Shown here: positions 5,089 to 5,309 of the stretch, one piece after another
Numbering within the stretch: position 1 is the stretch's first letter
Layout: every line of letters begins with the position of its first letter
Source: Fibrobacterota bacterium
Lineage (GTDB): Bacteria; Fibrobacterota; Chitinivibrionia; Chitinivibrionales; JANQEN01
NCBI GenBank assembly: GCA_030619215.1
Contig: JAUXBV010000298.1
Location: 1-5,309 of the forward strand
DNA: 5,309 nucleotides
Reading direction: 5' to 3'
Program-made: the position numbers and the translations under genes
Notes under the pieces: model-generated
Databases searched by the model: none
The model's input: only the letters and a program-made list of their open reading frames with translations
What the model was told of the DNA's origin: nothing

Positions 5089-5309
5089 TTATTCGTCAAT
5101 TGACAACCCTGCACCGGCAAGGGCATAGTCGTAAATAGTCTCACGCCGTGTTACCTGGAATCCGATTATGGCAGCCAGTGTGGCAGGAAAGCAGTGCTGC
5201 AGGCCGAAGATATCGGTTGTCATAATTGCTGCGGCAAGGGGAATATTCATACTGCTTGCCAGGAATCCTGAAAATCCGGCTGCTAAGAATGCGAAGTAAG
5301 TAGGGGAGG
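5089..5309 (-). CDS. ClC-family chloride channel/antiporter, C-terminal part (runs off the window)
   Basis: The minus-strand frame is open from the right edge to TAA 5089-5091, giving the last 72 residues of a membrane protein. The segment GFSGFLASSMNIPLAAAIMT followed by TDIFG matches the ClC helix pattern 'a.fag..raPLtaiv...E.tg'. It is followed by a hydrophobic helix (CFPATLAAIIGFQVT) and then RRETIYDYAL, where the Tyr aligns with the chloride-coordinating Tyr445 of E. coli ClC-ec1. ClC proteins are membrane dimers that conduct chloride or exchange it for protons. The protein ends about 12 residues after this helix, so it has no C-terminal CBS domains. The selectivity motifs and gating glutamate lie outside the window, so channel and exchanger cannot be distinguished. 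No strong terminator is visible downstream. Confidence 0.75.
   Translation of the reverse strand, partial: SPTYFAFLAAGFSGFLASSMNIPLAAAIMTTDIFGLQHCFPATLAAIIGFQVTRRETIYDYALAGAGLSIDE

Noticed and set aside
1..5309. CRISPR array, tRNA, rRNA or complete insertion sequence
   Set aside because: No regularly spaced identical repeats, tRNA-like cloverleaf, conserved rRNA stretches or transposase frame were seen on either strand.

Overview
The window looks like a chromosomal segment of an anaerobic, moderately AT-rich bacterium. The main evidence is a tungsten-type aldehyde:ferredoxin oxidoreductase operon, an enzyme class largely limited to anaerobes and facultative anaerobes. A sigma-54-like promoter and degenerate 'GGTTCA/GGTTAA' spacer repeats would fit a Desulfobacterota- or Nitrospirota-like lineage, but that placement is inference, not something the sequence proves.

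Layout. Positions 1-444 hold a possible gene tail and then a toxin-antitoxin locus: an intact 61-aa antitoxin and a ParE-like toxin that keeps only about its first 33 native residues. Positions 445-749 are non-coding, with short repeats and a sigma-54-like site just ahead of a membrane-anchored alpha/beta hydrolase (750-1721, + strand) that has a complete Ser-Asp-His triad. Positions 1722-1975 carry no convincing gene but contain an inverted repeat.

From 4875 down to about 1976 all genes are on the minus strand and closely packed: a 91-aa TIGR04076-like protein, a 16-cysteine four-cluster ferredoxin subunit, the 598-aa catalytic AOR subunit (8-bp overlap with the ferredoxin gene), and, 3 nt further on, a HAD-family phosphatase gene that is broken and mosaic. 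The ferredoxin and AOR proteins resemble AorA and AorB of bacterial AOR; no FAD subunit (AorC) follows. The likely chemistry is oxidation of an aldehyde to a carboxylate, with electrons passed along the Fe-S clusters, or the reverse reaction. Beyond the operon, 5000-5071 is a C-terminal remnant of a metallophosphoesterase, and the right edge holds the C-terminal end of a ClC chloride channel/antiporter gene that runs off the window.

Three fragments (ParE, HAD, metallophosphoesterase) in about 5.3 kb point to a region of repeated deletion and recombination around a conserved AOR operon. The least characterised element is the small three-cysteine protein that opens the operon.
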